The notes: generated from the letters alone by a model not told the origin. A stretch of DNA of 64,000 nucleotides from Woronichinia naegeliana WA131 (GCA_025370055.1 CP073041.1:6294272-6358271), one strand, 5' to 3'; shown: positions 1 through 9,582, counted from the stretch's first letter. Program-made: numbers and translations.

Positions 1-1094
1 AATCTGGAAGAGTAAGGGAGAGCAACCGAAAGAATATCAAACACCTTATGGTGAGGTTATAGTGAATCGTCATGTATATCAGCGTTCACCTTTGAGGAAA
101 AACGTATTGCCCCTTAGAAAGAGAAGCAAGGATAATCATAACATCAACGCCATTATTGGCAAAACAGGTATCCTCAAAAATGTCAGGGATGGCAGGCAAA
201 GAGGTGAAAAATGATTTATTAGAAAATCATGGTAGAAAAGTAGCGCTATCCTATATCCAAAGATTGAGTGAAGCAGTAGGAAGTGTGGTACAGGCAAAAG
301 AAGAAGCGTGGAGTTATGCCCCGCCCAAGGAGGATAGCCAAATTGCAACAGTGGGAATAGGATTAGATGGAACCTGTATGCTGATGTGTGAGGATGGCTA
401 CCGTGAAGCAATGGTGGGAACCGTTTCCCTATACGATAGTGAAGGCGAACGTCAACCTACAATCTATCTAGGTGCGGCACCAGAGTATGGAAAAAAGAGT
501 TTTCTAGAAAGATTAGAAAGAGAAATTGAGCGAGCGAAAAACCGTTATCCAGAGGCAACATTGGTCGGGATAGCAGACGGGGCAGAATCAAATTGGAAGT
601 TTTTAGAAAAGCAAACGGAAGAACAGATATTAGATTTCTATCATGCCTCTGGTTACTTAGGTGCCTTGGCAGAAGCGTTGCATCCGAATACCGTGTCAAA
701 ACAAAAAGAATGGTTGACTGAAAATTGTCGAGAACTCAAGCATGAAAAAGGAAAAGCAGGAGAACTGCTAAATCTGATGAAAGAAGTCAAAGAAGAAAAA
801 AGTCATTCTAAGAATCTTACCGAGAAACTACAAGCGGCGATTACTTATTACGAGAATCATCAGCATCAAATGGATTATGCTGAATACTTAGAGAAAAAGT
901 ATCCGATTGGTTCAGGTGTTACGGAAGCAGCTTGTAAGACGTTGGTCAAACAACGATTATGTTGTTCAGGAATGCGATGGAAGGAAAAAGGAGCAGGAAT
1001 TATTTTGAGCCTACGAGCTTTGGTATTGACCAAGGAACGATGGAGTCAATTTTGGGCAAAACTTGATCAATATGGGTTCCCTGTAGAACCCTGA
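1..1094 (+). pseudogene. ISKra4-type transposase, split frame
   Basis: DDE transposase of element A. The C-terminal part is open to 1094 and shows the three acidic-residue contexts of the family: IGLDGT, GIADGAESNW and GSGVTEAACKTL. Near base 90 the reading frame is broken: the intact copies have GTAGGA where this copy has CCTTTGA (7 bases for 6). An internal ATG at 156 could start only the C-terminal 312 residues. The same allele is in two other copies (33171-34560 and 57519-58908), so either the defective form has been mobilised in trans or it still works as two proteins or by frameshifting. Confidence 0.85.
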
Positions 1095-1128
1095 TTACAA
1101 CAGCTTTTATCAACTAAAGGTCGCACCC
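1..1128 (+). mobile_element. ISKra4-type element A1 (left part outside window)
   Basis: The sequence is nearly identical to the complete copy at 33171-34560, whose position 33433 matches window base 1, so about 262 bp lie outside. The right terminal repeat (GGGTGCGACCTTTAGTTGAT read on the minus strand) ends at 1128. The target duplication cannot be checked because the left flank is missing. The element ends 43 bp before the start codon of the amidase gene, so it probably replaced or displaced that gene's native upstream region. Confidence 0.9.
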
Positions 1129-1171
1129 TCTGTGAATAGTATATTTAAGTTTTTTATTCTTCTTGCTTTTC

Positions 1172-2572
1172 ATGTCTAATTTTGCCCTTACCTCTGCTCT
1201 CGATCTTACTCAACAGATTCGCAGAAAAGAGATTTCACCGCTAGAATTGACCCATTTTTTCCTCAACCGCATTGAAAATTTTAATCCTCAGTTAGGCAGT
1301 TTTTCCTATTTAGCGGCTGAAGCCGCGATCGCCGATGCCACCCAAAAAACAGAACAATTGGCTAAAATCCGCGATCCTCAACAATTGCCCCCTTTCTTTG
1401 GAGTTCCCACCAGTATTAAGGATTTGAATACGGTTGCTGGAATGCCGACCAGTTATGGTGTGGCAGGGTTACAAGGCAATATCTCTGCCTACGATGATGG
1501 GGTCGTGACTCGCATTAAACAAGCCGGTTTTATCATTTTGGGTAAAACTGCGACTTCAGAACTTGGTTCCTTTCCCTATACCGAAACGCCTGGTCTTCCT
1601 CCAGTTCGTAATCCCTGGCATTTAGATTACACGGCGGGTGGTTCTAGTGGTGGGGCAGCCGCAGCCGTAGCCGCCGGATTTTGTGCGATCGCCCAGGGAT
1701 CGGATGGTGGGGGATCGGTGCGTGGCCCGGCCAGTTGTTGTGGATTAGTCGGACTCAAACCTAGTCGCGGTCGTATTTCCCTGGCACCCGTTGGAGATTA
1801 TCAAAGTGGGATTGCAGTGGCTGGCCCCTTGGCTCGCACGGTGGCGGATGCAGCCGCTTGGTTAGATGTACTGGCCGGTTATACGACGGGTGATCCCTAC
1901 TGGTTGCCGGAACCGGAAGTCTCCTTTCTAGACGCATCCCGTCAAACTCCGACTAAACTTCGCCTTGCCTATACTTTTTCAGTACCTCCCTTTACGGCGG
2001 TGGATGAGGTCTGTCAACGGGGGGTAAGATGGGCGATCGCAGAACTGGAGGCAATGGGCCATCATTTAGAGGAAGCCTGCTTTAGTGGGGAAGGTTTAGT
2101 GGAATCCTTTACTCAAATTTGGCAAGCTGGAGTCGGCGCGACAGGTTTACCGTTGGCAATGCTTAGTCCGGTTAATCGCTGGTTAGGCGAAACAATCGGA
2201 TCGGCAGGAGATTATCTGCAAGCGGTTCGACAAATGCAAGTGCTTTCCCGTCAAATTGTGGCTTTCTTTGATCAGTTTGACGCGCTGATTTTGCCAGTCT
2301 ATGGACACCAACCGATCAAAATTGGGGAATGGGCTGATTTATCTCCCGCGCAAACCGTTGAAAGGATTATTCATTGGATTTCTCCCTGTCCCCCTGCTAA
2401 TGCGACAGGATTACCGGCGATCGCTGTACCGGTTGGTTTTGATGAAAAGGGGCTGCCCTACAGTGTGCAAATTCTTGGCAAACCGGCGGATGAAGCAACG
2501 ATTTTAGCGATCGCCAGTCAGCTAGAGGGGGTTAGCTCTTTCCCTCAAACTGTTCCGAAGTTATTTGCCTAA
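1172..2572 (+). CDS. Amidase signature family enzyme
   Basis: About 466 residues, the usual length for the amidase signature (AS) family, which hydrolyses or transfers amide groups with a Ser-cisSer-Lys triad. Visible family features are the Lys context TSIKDLN, the glycine/serine loop [14 protein letters not shown] and the nucleophile region [12 protein letters not shown], all in the N-terminal half. It is most like stand-alone amidases related to GatA. It is not clearly GatA itself and no gatB or gatC lies nearby; the substrate cannot be told. I chose ATG 1172 over an upstream TTG at 1163 because [12 protein letters not shown] looks like a native N-terminus. HIP1 sites occur inside the gene, marking it as resident. 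The upstream region is the end of element A1. Confidence 0.85.
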   Translation: MSNFALTSALDLTQQIRRKEISPLELTHFFLNRIENFNPQLGSFSYLAAEAAIADATQKTEQLAKIRDPQQLPPFFGVPTSIKDLNTVAGMPTSYGVAGLQGNISAYDDGVVTRIKQAGFIILGKTATSELGSFPYTETPGLPPVRNPWHLDYTAGGSSGGAAAAVAAGFCAIAQGSDGGGSVRGPASCCGLVGLKPSRGRISLAPVGDYQSGIAVAGPLARTVADAAAWLDVLAGYTTGDPYWLPEPEVSFLDASRQTPTKLRLAYTFSVPPFTAVDEVCQRGVRWAIAELEAMGHHLEEACFSGEGLVESFTQIWQAGVGATGLPLAMLSPVNRWLGETIGSAGDYLQAVRQMQVLSRQIVAFFDQFDALILPVYGHQPIKIGEWADLSPAQTVERIIHWISPCPPANATGLPAIAVPVGFDEKGLPYSVQILGKPADEATILAIASQLEGVSSFPQTVPKLFA

Positions 2573-2631
2573 AACCTGCCATAGTCACACAGGAATTTAG
2601 CCAATCTTACAATCTCAAATAGACAGGAACT

Positions 2632-2651
2632 GGGAGAAGCTTTTTTCTCCC
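2632..2651 (+). terminator. Short hairpin after the amidase gene
   Basis: GGGAGA and TCTCCC pair around an 8-base loop about 60 bp after the amidase stop. The T-run lies in the loop and not after the stem, so this is only a weak candidate for a terminator. Confidence 0.25.
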
Positions 2652-2825
2652 GCATCCTGGATTTATCAGTCAAGTTTTTTGATCGACAATTCTAAATTTG
2701 CGCTGTGGCAATAGTTTAAGACTTTAGAATTATCTCTACTTTTGTCAAACTGGGTTAAAATCTTGATTTATCGTTGGCTGAAACGTTGTGATTTCGTCAA
2801 AATATCCTTCAGTGACACAAGAGAG

Positions 2826-3068
2826 TTAAATCGATGAAAACCATTTTTCTATAACTGCTTCAAATTCAATTTGGTATCCAAACTCGCGTGTTAACTCCGC
2901 AATAAGTTGTTCTTTATCATCTCCCCATAAATTCCCATTATCGTAGTCAGCTTGGGGCTCTGATTGAGCTAAGCGCTGAACTATACTACAAATAGAACTA
3001 TCTGGAGGTAAAGCTGACAAAATAGCTACTAATAAAGTAGCGAAATCTTCGGTATTGACAGTTCCCAT
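2826..3068 (-). CDS. Hypothetical acidic 80-residue protein
   Basis: I do not recognise the family. The frame is 80 codons with a plausible AGGAG ribosome site a short distance before the ATG (complement of 3066-3068). The product is acidic (many Asp and Glu), soluble, without signal peptide or membrane segment, and ends in EKWFSSI. It begins MGTVNTEDFATLLVAILSAL, which looks helical. It stands alone between the amidase gene and the converging sulfite reductase gene. Real gene likely because of the ribosome site and composition, but the function is open. Confidence 0.5.
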   Translation of the reverse strand: MGTVNTEDFATLLVAILSALPPDSSICSIVQRLAQSEPQADYDNGNLWGDDKEQLIAELTREFGYQIEFEAVIEKWFSSI

Positions 3069-3370
3069 AATTGCAAACTCCTATATTGTTATTTTTCACC
3101 TACTGATATTATCACAGATTTTATTGGATTTTATTGGAAAAACAAAAAATATTTGAAAGATAAAAAAAATGGCTCTCCGCTATTGTGTGTGATAATTCAG
3201 GCTTATGAATTCATGGAATCGTTGCATAGCAAGTCTTTTACCCTTATCATTTGTGGATTAGTGACTCTTATGATCTCATTTTTCATACAGTCAAGGGAAG
3301 AGCCAAAAACTCTCCAAAAAACTGACAAAGTTTAAGTTTTCCAGAGAATTTTTCTCTAATTTATTGAGGA

Positions 3371-5260
3371 TTATTTTTGAGCAAAGTAAGCGGTTAAAGC
3401 CTCCTCCACAATTTGATTCATGGGCCGTTTTTCCGCCAGAGAAGCCGCTTTTAATTTCTCAAATGTGCCATCAGGAACACTCACCCTTCGCTGATTTTTT
3501 CGTTCTTGAATCGGTTGATAACTGGCCGAAAATTCCCGTAAACTTTCAAAGCCCACGCGATCGCAGAATTCTCCAAAACTTTCCTGGGGTTTACGATCCT
3601 GTTTGAAATAAACAAACAATGGTTCAAAGAAACTTTCCAGTTGATTAACATTTAACTTATCGGTGTAGGCACGAGCCAACTGGGTTTGATTGGGTGTTCC
3701 TCCTAACCAAATTTGATAGGTTTCTGGCACAATGCCAACAAAACCAATTTCGGCCATGTAGGGACGAGCGCAACCATTGGGGCAACCCGTCATGCGAATG
3801 ACAATACTTTCATCACCTAAACCGACTTTTTGTAACAGCTTACGAATCCTGGCATTAATACTAGGGATAGCCCGTTCCGATTCTGTGACGGCTAAACTAC
3901 AGGTCGGCAACGCAGGGCAGGCCATGGAATAGCGCACCAAGGTATCAATTTTGTTAGGATCAGTGACAATACCGTGATTTTCTAACAGCTTGGCGATCGC
4001 TTCTTGATCTTTAGGATCAATTTCATAGAGCAGAATATTATGATTAGCGGTTAAACGCATTGGTAATTGATACTGTTCAATCACCTGACGTAAAGCCGTT
4101 TTTAATTGAAATTTGCCTTCATTTTTAATGCGACCATTTTCGACGGAAAGACCGAAAAATAATTTGCCATCTCCCTGTTCATTCCAACCCAAAAAGTCCA
4201 GATATTGCCAATGGGGTAAAGGCTTAAATTGTCCTAATTTTTTTCCCAAATAGACTTCTACTTGTTCACGGAATTTTTCCACACCCCAATCCGCTAACAG
4301 ATATTTCATCCGCGCATGACGACGATTATGGCGATCGCCGTAGTCTCGTTGAGTAGCAACAATGGCTTTAACTAAATCATAGACATCGGCTTTATCTACA
4401 TAACCAATGGGATCGGCAGAACGGGGGAACGTTTCTTCTTTATTATGAGTACGACCTAAACCACCGCCAGCGAGGATATTAAAACCCTCTAATTGACCAT
4501 GTTTATTGGTGATCACAACCAAACTGACATCATGGGTATAAACATCAATAGAATTATCCCCAGGCACAGTCACACTACACTTAAATTTGCGGGGCATGAA
4601 TTGAGTGCCATAAATCGGCTCTAGCTCATCGCCTGTGTTGCTACCATTGAGATTGCGTTGACGAGCCGCTTTCACTTCCGGGGCTTCTTCCGCACTGATC
4701 GCTTTTTCCCCATCCAACCAAATTTCGTAGTACGCACCACTTTGAGGGGCTAATAAATCCGCCACATTATTGGCATATTCCCAGGCATAACCATATTCAG
4801 GTTTGTTTTTAAACGGGGCGGGAGGAGCCATGACATTACGGTTAATATCGCCACAAGCTCCCAGGGTCGAACCCATATTATTAACAATAGTTGTGATCGC
4901 GGTTTTGAGATTTTTCTTGAGAATGCCGTGAATTTGCAGACCCTGGCGCGTTGTCACCCGTAGCGTTTGATTGCCATATTCAGTGGCAAGGTCATCAATG
5001 GCTAGATAGAGTTGCGGCGGAATAAAGCCCCCAGGGTTGCGGGTGCGTAACATAAATTGATAATCCTTTTCCTGCCCCTTAACCCGATTATCCCGATTAT
5101 CCTGTTGATAGGAACCATGAAACTTAAGGATTTGAATGGCATCCTCGGTAAAGTGGGTGGTATCTTGCAAGAGTTCTGTGGCGACGGGTTCCCGAAGATA
5201 GTTGCTGCGTTCTTTGATGCCTTCTACTTTGGAGGGGCGGAGGTCTGAGGTAGTTACCAT
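3371..5260 (-). CDS. sir: Ferredoxin-sulfite reductase with C-terminal RHH-like tail
   Basis: Assimilatory sulfite reductase, reducing sulfite to sulfide with six electrons from ferredoxin in the cytoplasm. About 629 residues. Two nitrite/sulfite reductase half-domains are visible, with the siroheme/4Fe-4S cysteines in CPALPTC (about residues 447 and 453) and GCPNGC (about 491 and 495). The motif [10 protein letters not shown] belongs to the first half-domain. I chose ATG 5260 ([14 protein letters not shown]) over an upstream ATG at 5347 because the extra 29 residues lack family character. After the reductase core, the last 40 or so residues ([14 protein letters not shown] to the end) look like a ribbon-helix-helix unit, as in small DNA-binding antitoxins. 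HIP1 sites occur in and around the gene. It is transcribed convergently to the 2826-3068 side and divergently from the toxin-antitoxin pair. Confidence 0.93.
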   Translation of the reverse strand: MVTTSDLRPSKVEGIKERSNYLREPVATELLQDTTHFTEDAIQILKFHGSYQQDNRDNRVKGQEKDYQFMLRTRNPGGFIPPQLYLAIDDLATEYGNQTLRVTTRQGLQIHGILKKNLKTAITTIVNNMGSTLGACGDINRNVMAPPAPFKNKPEYGYAWEYANNVADLLAPQSGAYYEIWLDGEKAISAEEAPEVKAARQRNLNGSNTGDELEPIYGTQFMPRKFKCSVTVPGDNSIDVYTHDVSLVVITNKHGQLEGFNILAGGGLGRTHNKEETFPRSADPIGYVDKADVYDLVKAIVATQRDYGDRHNRRHARMKYLLADWGVEKFREQVEVYLGKKLGQFKPLPHWQYLDFLGWNEQGDGKLFFGLSVENGRIKNEGKFQLKTALRQVIEQYQLPMRLTANHNILLYEIDPKDQEAIAKLLENHGIVTDPNKIDTLVRYSMACPALPTCSLAVTESERAIPSINARIRKLLQKVGLGDESIVIRMTGCPNGCARPYMAEIGFVGIVPETYQIWLGGTPNQTQLARAYTDKLNVNQLESFFEPLFVYFKQDRKPQESFGEFCDRVGFESLREFSASYQPIQERKNQRRVSVPDGTFEKLKAASLAEKRPMNQIVEEALTAYFAQK

Positions 5261-5447
5261 TAGTCGGTTCTGGGTCGAAGTTAGCGATACTCTGCACAAG
5301 TGATTTTCGTGCGTTTTCCATTGTAACCTGATTCTCGGCGATCGCACTTTACGTTTGGTATCGGTCGTGACAGCAGGGGGTGAACGCTACAATGTGATCT
5401 GAAATTCTTCAAAAACAGCTTAACTCAACTTTTGGGATAACTAAAAA

Positions 5448-5738
5448 ATGCAAATTACCCTTAGTTCACAACAGAGTCAAATTCTTGAATCCCTTGCGCG
5501 ACAGAGTGACGACCTTTCCATCGAAGATGCTATTGACATGGCTCTTGTCCTACTAGCTGATGAAATAACCTCATTCAATTCCGAAGAAGCACCAGAATAT
5601 TTAGGTTGGGTAGAACAAACCCGATTGAAAATTGAAGAAGGGGTTCTGGCCGCAGCCCAGGGTGATGTGTTACAAGTCTCAGAAGTACTGGCTCGATTAC
5701 GCAATAAAGTGGAAGTAGCTAGAACACAATCAGCATGA
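5448..5738 (+). CDS. Antitoxin of a ParD/ParE-like pair
   Basis: 96 residues beginning MQITLSSQQSQILESLA, resembling ParD-type antitoxins in that a short N-terminal strand precedes helices, with an acidic C-terminal part that would wrap the toxin. It overlaps the toxin gene by four bases (ATGA at 5735-5738), the usual arrangement for translational coupling. The gene lies in the divergent region upstream of sir. The antitoxin normally autoregulates the operon; no operator is obvious by eye. Assignment rests mainly on the neighbour. Confidence 0.72.
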   Translation: MQITLSSQQSQILESLARQSDDLSIEDAIDMALVLLADEITSFNSEEAPEYLGWVEQTRLKIEEGVLAAAQGDVLQVSEVLARLRNKVEVARTQSA

Positions 5739-6022
5739 AGAATTTAATCATTACTCTCCCCGCTTGTCGTGATTTGGAGGCAATTTCTGATTATTTTCTG
5801 GCGAGTAGTGTAGATGCAGGCGATCGCTTTGTAAAAGCCTTTGAACAAAAATGTCAACATCTGGCTCGTTTCCCTTATATCGGTAAATCTTACGCTCGAC
5901 TTAAGCCTAATTTAAGAGGGCTTTTGCTGATGGATTACATCATTTTTTATCAAGTTATTGAAGACAGTGTTGAAATTCTTCGAGTCGTTAACGGTTATCG
6001 GGATTTAAAAGATATTATTTGA
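5735..6022 (+). CDS. RelE/ParE-superfamily toxin
   Basis: 95 residues with the pattern of ParE toxins: an N-terminal strand IITLPACRDLEAISDYF, two helices, then FPYIGKSYARLKPNLRGLLL and the closing strands DYIIFYQVIEDSVEILRVV. ParE proteins inhibit DNA gyrase; RelE relatives cleave mRNA at the ribosome, and sequence alone does not decide here. Start overlaps the antitoxin stop. No frameshift or truncation is seen, so the module looks intact. Confidence 0.8.
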   Translation: MKNLIITLPACRDLEAISDYFLASSVDAGDRFVKAFEQKCQHLARFPYIGKSYARLKPNLRGLLLMDYIIFYQVIEDSVEILRVVNGYRDLKDII

Positions 6023-6163
6023 GAAATTAGGCGGGTTTATTGCCGCGATCGCGTGGCAGCAAATTTTACCTTTAGTAATAGTTCTTATGATTTAATCGGT
6101 TTAATGATAATCACTGTTAAACTGAGTTTGACAAAAGTTTGTGCAAAACGGGGCTAGGAGTCA

Positions 6164-7153
6164 ATGGTTTGGGCTGTGGGCAGGACAATCAAAGATGGGC
6201 AGTACACTATTCAAGAAGTATTGGGAGAAGGACGGTTTGGGATTACCTATCGAGCCAGCGATCGCGGTGGTAATTCTGTGGTCATTAAAACACCGAGGGA
6301 TGTGGGTTTTAAGGTGTGGGAATCTGAGCGATTACAGAAACTTTTTTGGCAGGAGGCGAGTAAGTTAAAGGGTTGCGATCATCCCCATATTGTCAAGGTC
6401 AAGGAGTTATTTTCTGAAGGCAAGGCTAACTGTATGGTGATGGAATATATTGATGGGATGACTTTAGATCGGCGATCGCAGAAAATTCTGTCGGAAAAGG
6501 AGGCTTTACGCTACATTGAGCAGATTGGGCAAGCTTTGATGGTGGTACATAGTCGCGGTGTTCTGCACAGAGATATTCGACCTGGCAATATTATGATTCG
6601 AGCGGGCAAACCAGAAGCGGTATTAATTGATTTTGGTTTAGCGTTGGATTTTGATGAGGAATTAACCCGAACTCGTACCCAGGAATTAGCCGCAGGTTTT
6701 GCTCCAATTGAGTGTTATTCCCGTGATGCTAAACGCGGAGCTTTTACCGATATTTACAGTTTAGGAGCAATGTTATACGAACTTTTAACGGGTAAATTAC
6801 CTGTTAATGCTATGACTAGAAAAATTGATCATCAGCCTTTAATTTCTCCTCAAGGTTTTAATACAGAAATTAGCGATCGCACGAGTAGGGCAATTCTTTG
6901 GGCATTGGAATTAGAGGCAGATAAACGTCCCCAGTCTATTCAAGCCTGGTTTAAAAAATTAGATACTAATTGGAAAGAAGAGGAATTTCGTCCGCATGAT
7001 TGGGTACTAATTTGGACAAGTATTGGGGCGACGGCTACGGTATTGGGATTAATTGTGACGATTTTGGATGTACCAGGGTGGATTAAACAAAATTTTAATC
7101 ATCAACCAATTCCAGCCGTTTCACCTCAAAAATCTCCTGCTTCTAAACCTTAA
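6164..7153 (+). CDS. Ser/Thr protein kinase with C-terminal membrane segment
   Basis: 329 residues. The kinase domain covers about residues 10-275: glycine-rich loop LGEGRFGITYRA, ATP-binding Lys in VVIKTP, catalytic loop LHRDIRPGN, and metal-binding DFGLAL. The usual catalytic-loop Lys (HRDxKPxN) is Arg. A single hydrophobic segment follows (about residues 287-305, WTSIGATATVLGLIVTIL), then a short Pro/Lys-rich tail, so the kinase would sit in the cytoplasm tethered to a membrane. It is paralogous to the next gene 210 bp downstream; both begin with MVW and a short leader before the kinase fold. Confidence 0.9.
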   Translation: MVWAVGRTIKDGQYTIQEVLGEGRFGITYRASDRGGNSVVIKTPRDVGFKVWESERLQKLFWQEASKLKGCDHPHIVKVKELFSEGKANCMVMEYIDGMTLDRRSQKILSEKEALRYIEQIGQALMVVHSRGVLHRDIRPGNIMIRAGKPEAVLIDFGLALDFDEELTRTRTQELAAGFAPIECYSRDAKRGAFTDIYSLGAMLYELLTGKLPVNAMTRKIDHQPLISPQGFNTEISDRTSRAILWALELEADKRPQSIQAWFKKLDTNWKEEEFRPHDWVLIWTSIGATATVLGLIVTILDVPGWIKQNFNHQPIPAVSPQKSPASKP

Positions 7154-7196
7154 AAGAATCAAGGGTGATCGCAATGTCTAAACCCTAAACAATTAA

Positions 7197-7285
7197 GGGC
7201 GAACGCAATTCGCCCCTACAAAACCCAAATTTTACGAACGTAGGGGCGCAAGGTGGTCAGTGAGTTTATCGAACTGCTTGCGCCC
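7197..7285. repeat. Two hairpin repeats between the kinase genes
   Basis: GGGCGAA (7197-7203) pairs with TTCGCCC (7209-7215). Further on, GGGCGCAAG (7244-7252) pairs perfectly with CTTGCGCCC (7277-7285) across a 24-base loop. Similar GTAGGGGCG-containing pieces occur near 41985 and 8825, so these look like small dispersed repeats, which may also act in transcription stop or mRNA stability. Confidence 0.5.
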
Positions 7286-7364
7286 AGAAAACTTTACCCC
7301 AGAAAACTAATTTTTGGGTAAAAGTAGATTTTTCGGTACAATGGAAAAAATTGCGTAAATTTCT

Positions 7365-8795
7365 ATGGTTTGGCAAGCAGGACACCTCCTCAACAATGGC
7401 AAGTACGAGATCCTTGAGGTCTTGGGACGGGGCGGTTTTGGCCTGACCTACAAAGCACGACATCGCCAACTTGCAATGGTGGTGGTGATTAAAACTCCTG
7501 ATATTTTGCAAAAAAGAGATACGGAATACGAAGATTATGTTAAACAATTTGAGGCAGAAGGGCGTAAGTTAGCCAAATTTTCCCAGACTCCCCATCCTCA
7601 CATCGTCAGAGTTTGGGATATTTTCATGGAAGGTCAAGTTCCCTATTTAGTGATGGATTTTATTCAGGGCCAAACCTTAATGGAAAAAGTTAAGGCTCAA
7701 GGCAAATTATCGGAAGCGGAATGTTTGAAATATATTCATCAAATTGGTAGTGCTTTAGAGGCGGTTCATCAAGCAGGAATGGTTCATCGAGATGCTCACC
7801 CAGGCAATATTATGATTCAGCCTAATGGGAATGCGATCTTGATTGATTTTGGTATTGCTAAAGAGATTATTCCTGCTAGTAGTAGTTCGACGGATTATGC
7901 GGCCAATCCCAGTTTTGCACCCTATGAACAAATTTATAAAGGCAGTAAAGCGAATCGTCAGCCCAGTGTGGATATTTACGCCCTGGCGGCCAGTTTTTAT
8001 TATGCGGTAACGGGTCAAAAACCGACTCCTTCGATGGAACGTCGTTTGTCTAATCGCCCTTTAAAATCACCTAAAGAAATTAATCCTAATTTGAGTGAGT
8101 ATATTAGCACGGCTATTACTCTGGGAATGGCTTTAGAAAAAGAAAATCGCCCTCAATCAATGTCCGATTGGTTGCAACAATTGGAGTTACCACCGCCTGC
8201 CGTAGAACCGAAATATTGGCAAGAAACAATCAATCCTCCGCGATCTGTTAATCTCCAGAAAGAGCTAGAAGCGGCTAAACAAAAACCAAAAGTTAACAGA
8301 AGATCTGCTCAAAATTCTATTCAAGAAAAACTCAAAGATATTCCCTGGGGTTGGTTGATAGGTTTATTTCTTGTTTATGGTTTAAGTGGCTACATTTTAG
8401 GAGTAAATTCAGCACCCTGGCAGGCTTTGGCTGTGGTTGTGGCTGGGAGTGGGGCTGTAGCTGGGAATCCGAATATGGATTGGGCTGGTTCTGTGGCTGC
8501 GGCTCTTTCTATGACTGGGGTTATTGCTGGGTCGGTGACTTTTATGATGGCTGAGGTTCATGCGATAAAGGCTGGGACTCAGGCTATGTTTGGGACTGCG
8601 GGGTGGGCTAGGGCTGGGCCTCTGGTTATGGCTGGGATTGCGGCTTCGGTTGGGACTGCGGTTGAGGGTATGGCCGGAGAAAAATTATTAAAATATTTTA
8701 GTCGCTTTCATTCTTTTTTAATTCTTGCTAGCACAAGTTTAAGCGGTTTAGGAAGCGGTTGGTTATTGGGTTTTCTCCTGCATCCCAAAGGCTAA
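7365..8795 (+). CDS. Ser/Thr protein kinase with hydrophobic C-terminal region
   Basis: 476 residues. Kinase domain about residues 10-270: LGRGGFGLTYKA loop, VVIKTP lysine, catalytic loop VHRDAHPGN and DFGIAK. The catalytic-loop Lys position is His (HRDAHPGN), unlike most active kinases and unlike the Arg of the upstream paralogue. After a charged linker (residues about 275-325), the C-terminal 150 residues are hydrophobic, rich in Gly and Ala, and could form four or so membrane segments ending with a long one (LILASTSLSGLGSGWLLGFL). Start MVWQAGHLL follows an upstream hairpin region. The role is probably membrane-linked signalling; the substrate is unknown. Confidence 0.88.
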   Translation: MVWQAGHLLNNGKYEILEVLGRGGFGLTYKARHRQLAMVVVIKTPDILQKRDTEYEDYVKQFEAEGRKLAKFSQTPHPHIVRVWDIFMEGQVPYLVMDFIQGQTLMEKVKAQGKLSEAECLKYIHQIGSALEAVHQAGMVHRDAHPGNIMIQPNGNAILIDFGIAKEIIPASSSSTDYAANPSFAPYEQIYKGSKANRQPSVDIYALAASFYYAVTGQKPTPSMERRLSNRPLKSPKEINPNLSEYISTAITLGMALEKENRPQSMSDWLQQLELPPPAVEPKYWQETINPPRSVNLQKELEAAKQKPKVNRRSAQNSIQEKLKDIPWGWLIGLFLVYGLSGYILGVNSAPWQALAVVVAGSGAVAGNPNMDWAGSVAAALSMTGVIAGSVTFMMAEVHAIKAGTQAMFGTAGWARAGPLVMAGIAASVGTAVEGMAGEKLLKYFSRFHSFLILASTSLSGLGSGWLLGFLLHPKG

Positions 8796-8821
8796 CAAAA
8801 TATAAAAATATCCTCACAATT

Positions 8822-9006
8822 CCGTAGGGGTTTGGTCTCCAAATCCCTTCCCCAATCAGAACACGAATTACAATAATTTCGCTAATTTCACCGATTTTTT
8901 ATGATTAGAAAAATAACAAAAAATAATCTGTGTCATCCTTTAATCCGTTTTAATCCGCGTTCACACACTTCCCCAATTTAGGACTTGGAAACCAAGCCCC
9001 TACAGG
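8822..9006. repeat. Inverted repeat pair in a 470 bp gene-free stretch
   Basis: No gene is seen between 8796 and 9266. CCGTAGGGGTTTGGTCTCC (from 8822) is the near-perfect inverse of GGAAACCAAGCCCCTACAGG (ending 9006), with about 130 bp between, including text around 8927-8970 about 'tgtcatcc tttaatccg tttaatccg'. It may be a small non-autonomous or palindromic repeat. The rest (9007-9250) contains HIP1 sites and two copies of CTTTAAAAGRCGCGAT. Confidence 0.5.
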
Positions 9007-9266
9007 AAATCAATCCCCTACCTTAAAATTGACCTACAATATTATTCCGTGCGATCGCCGATCTGTGGATTTTTTTAAAGAACAAATGCAATCAAGAAGT
9101 TATTGATAGTGTGATTCTCTTTAAAAGACGCGATTATCTTTAAAAGGCGCGATCGCTGATTTATAGATTAAGTAAAGGAACGCAACCCGAAAAGTCAGAC
9201 CGTACATTTATCGGGTGCTCTGTCTAGCGTTATAATGAAAAATTATCAATAAATAAATTGAAATCT

Positions 9267-9476
9267 ATGATTATTAGAGCAATTTTAGAATGGGATGAAG
9301 AAGCCAAAAGCTATTCTGCCACCTGTCCTGAATTAAATCATGTCTCCTCCTGTGGTGATACAGAAACAGAAGCTATTGAGAATCTAAAAGAGGCGATTCA
9401 ACTTTTCTTAGAACCCATCCCTAATCATTTCATTAATCTAAACAGTCAGACAGATGCGATTGAAATCCTAATTTAA
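9267..9476 (+). CDS. HicB-like orphan antitoxin
   Basis: 69 residues with the HicB partial RNase H-like fold: AILEWDEEAKSYSATCPEL, then a Gly-containing turn VSSCGDTETEA and helix IENLKEAIQLFLE. HicB proteins neutralise the HicA mRNA interferase. No HicA-like frame lies on either side, so this is a solo copy, of the short type without a C-terminal DNA-binding domain. I chose ATG 9267 over TTG 9258. Native AT-rich upstream sequence may hold the promoter. Confidence 0.7.
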   Translation: MIIRAILEWDEEAKSYSATCPELNHVSSCGDTETEAIENLKEAIQLFLEPIPNHFINLNSQTDAIEILI

Positions 9477-9526
9477 CCGAAAAACAGTCAGGAATAACCT
9501 TTTTATAAAAAAGCGATCGCATTTTC

Positions 9527-9582
9527 AGATTGTTTTTAGAATTGGCGATCACTTTTCTAGATTGTTTTTAGAATTGGCGATC
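9527..9582. repeat. Tandem duplication with HIP1-like core
   Basis: A 24-base unit AGATTGTTTTTAGAATTGGC followed by GATC is present at 9527-9550 and 9559-9582, period 32. A HIP1 site GCGATCGC precedes it at 9513. The repeat is in the space between the HicB-like gene and the converging secreted-protein gene. Confidence 0.7.

Noticed and set aside
136-411. 91-codon minus-strand frame in element A, repeated in all copies
   Set aside because: Antisense to the transposase gene, no ribosome site, no family resemblance.
3153-3335. 60-codon frame with one hydrophobic stretch (LIICGLVTLMISFF)
   Set aside because: Starts at TTG without a good ribosome site; a shorter form from ATG 3211 is possible, but nothing else supports a gene.
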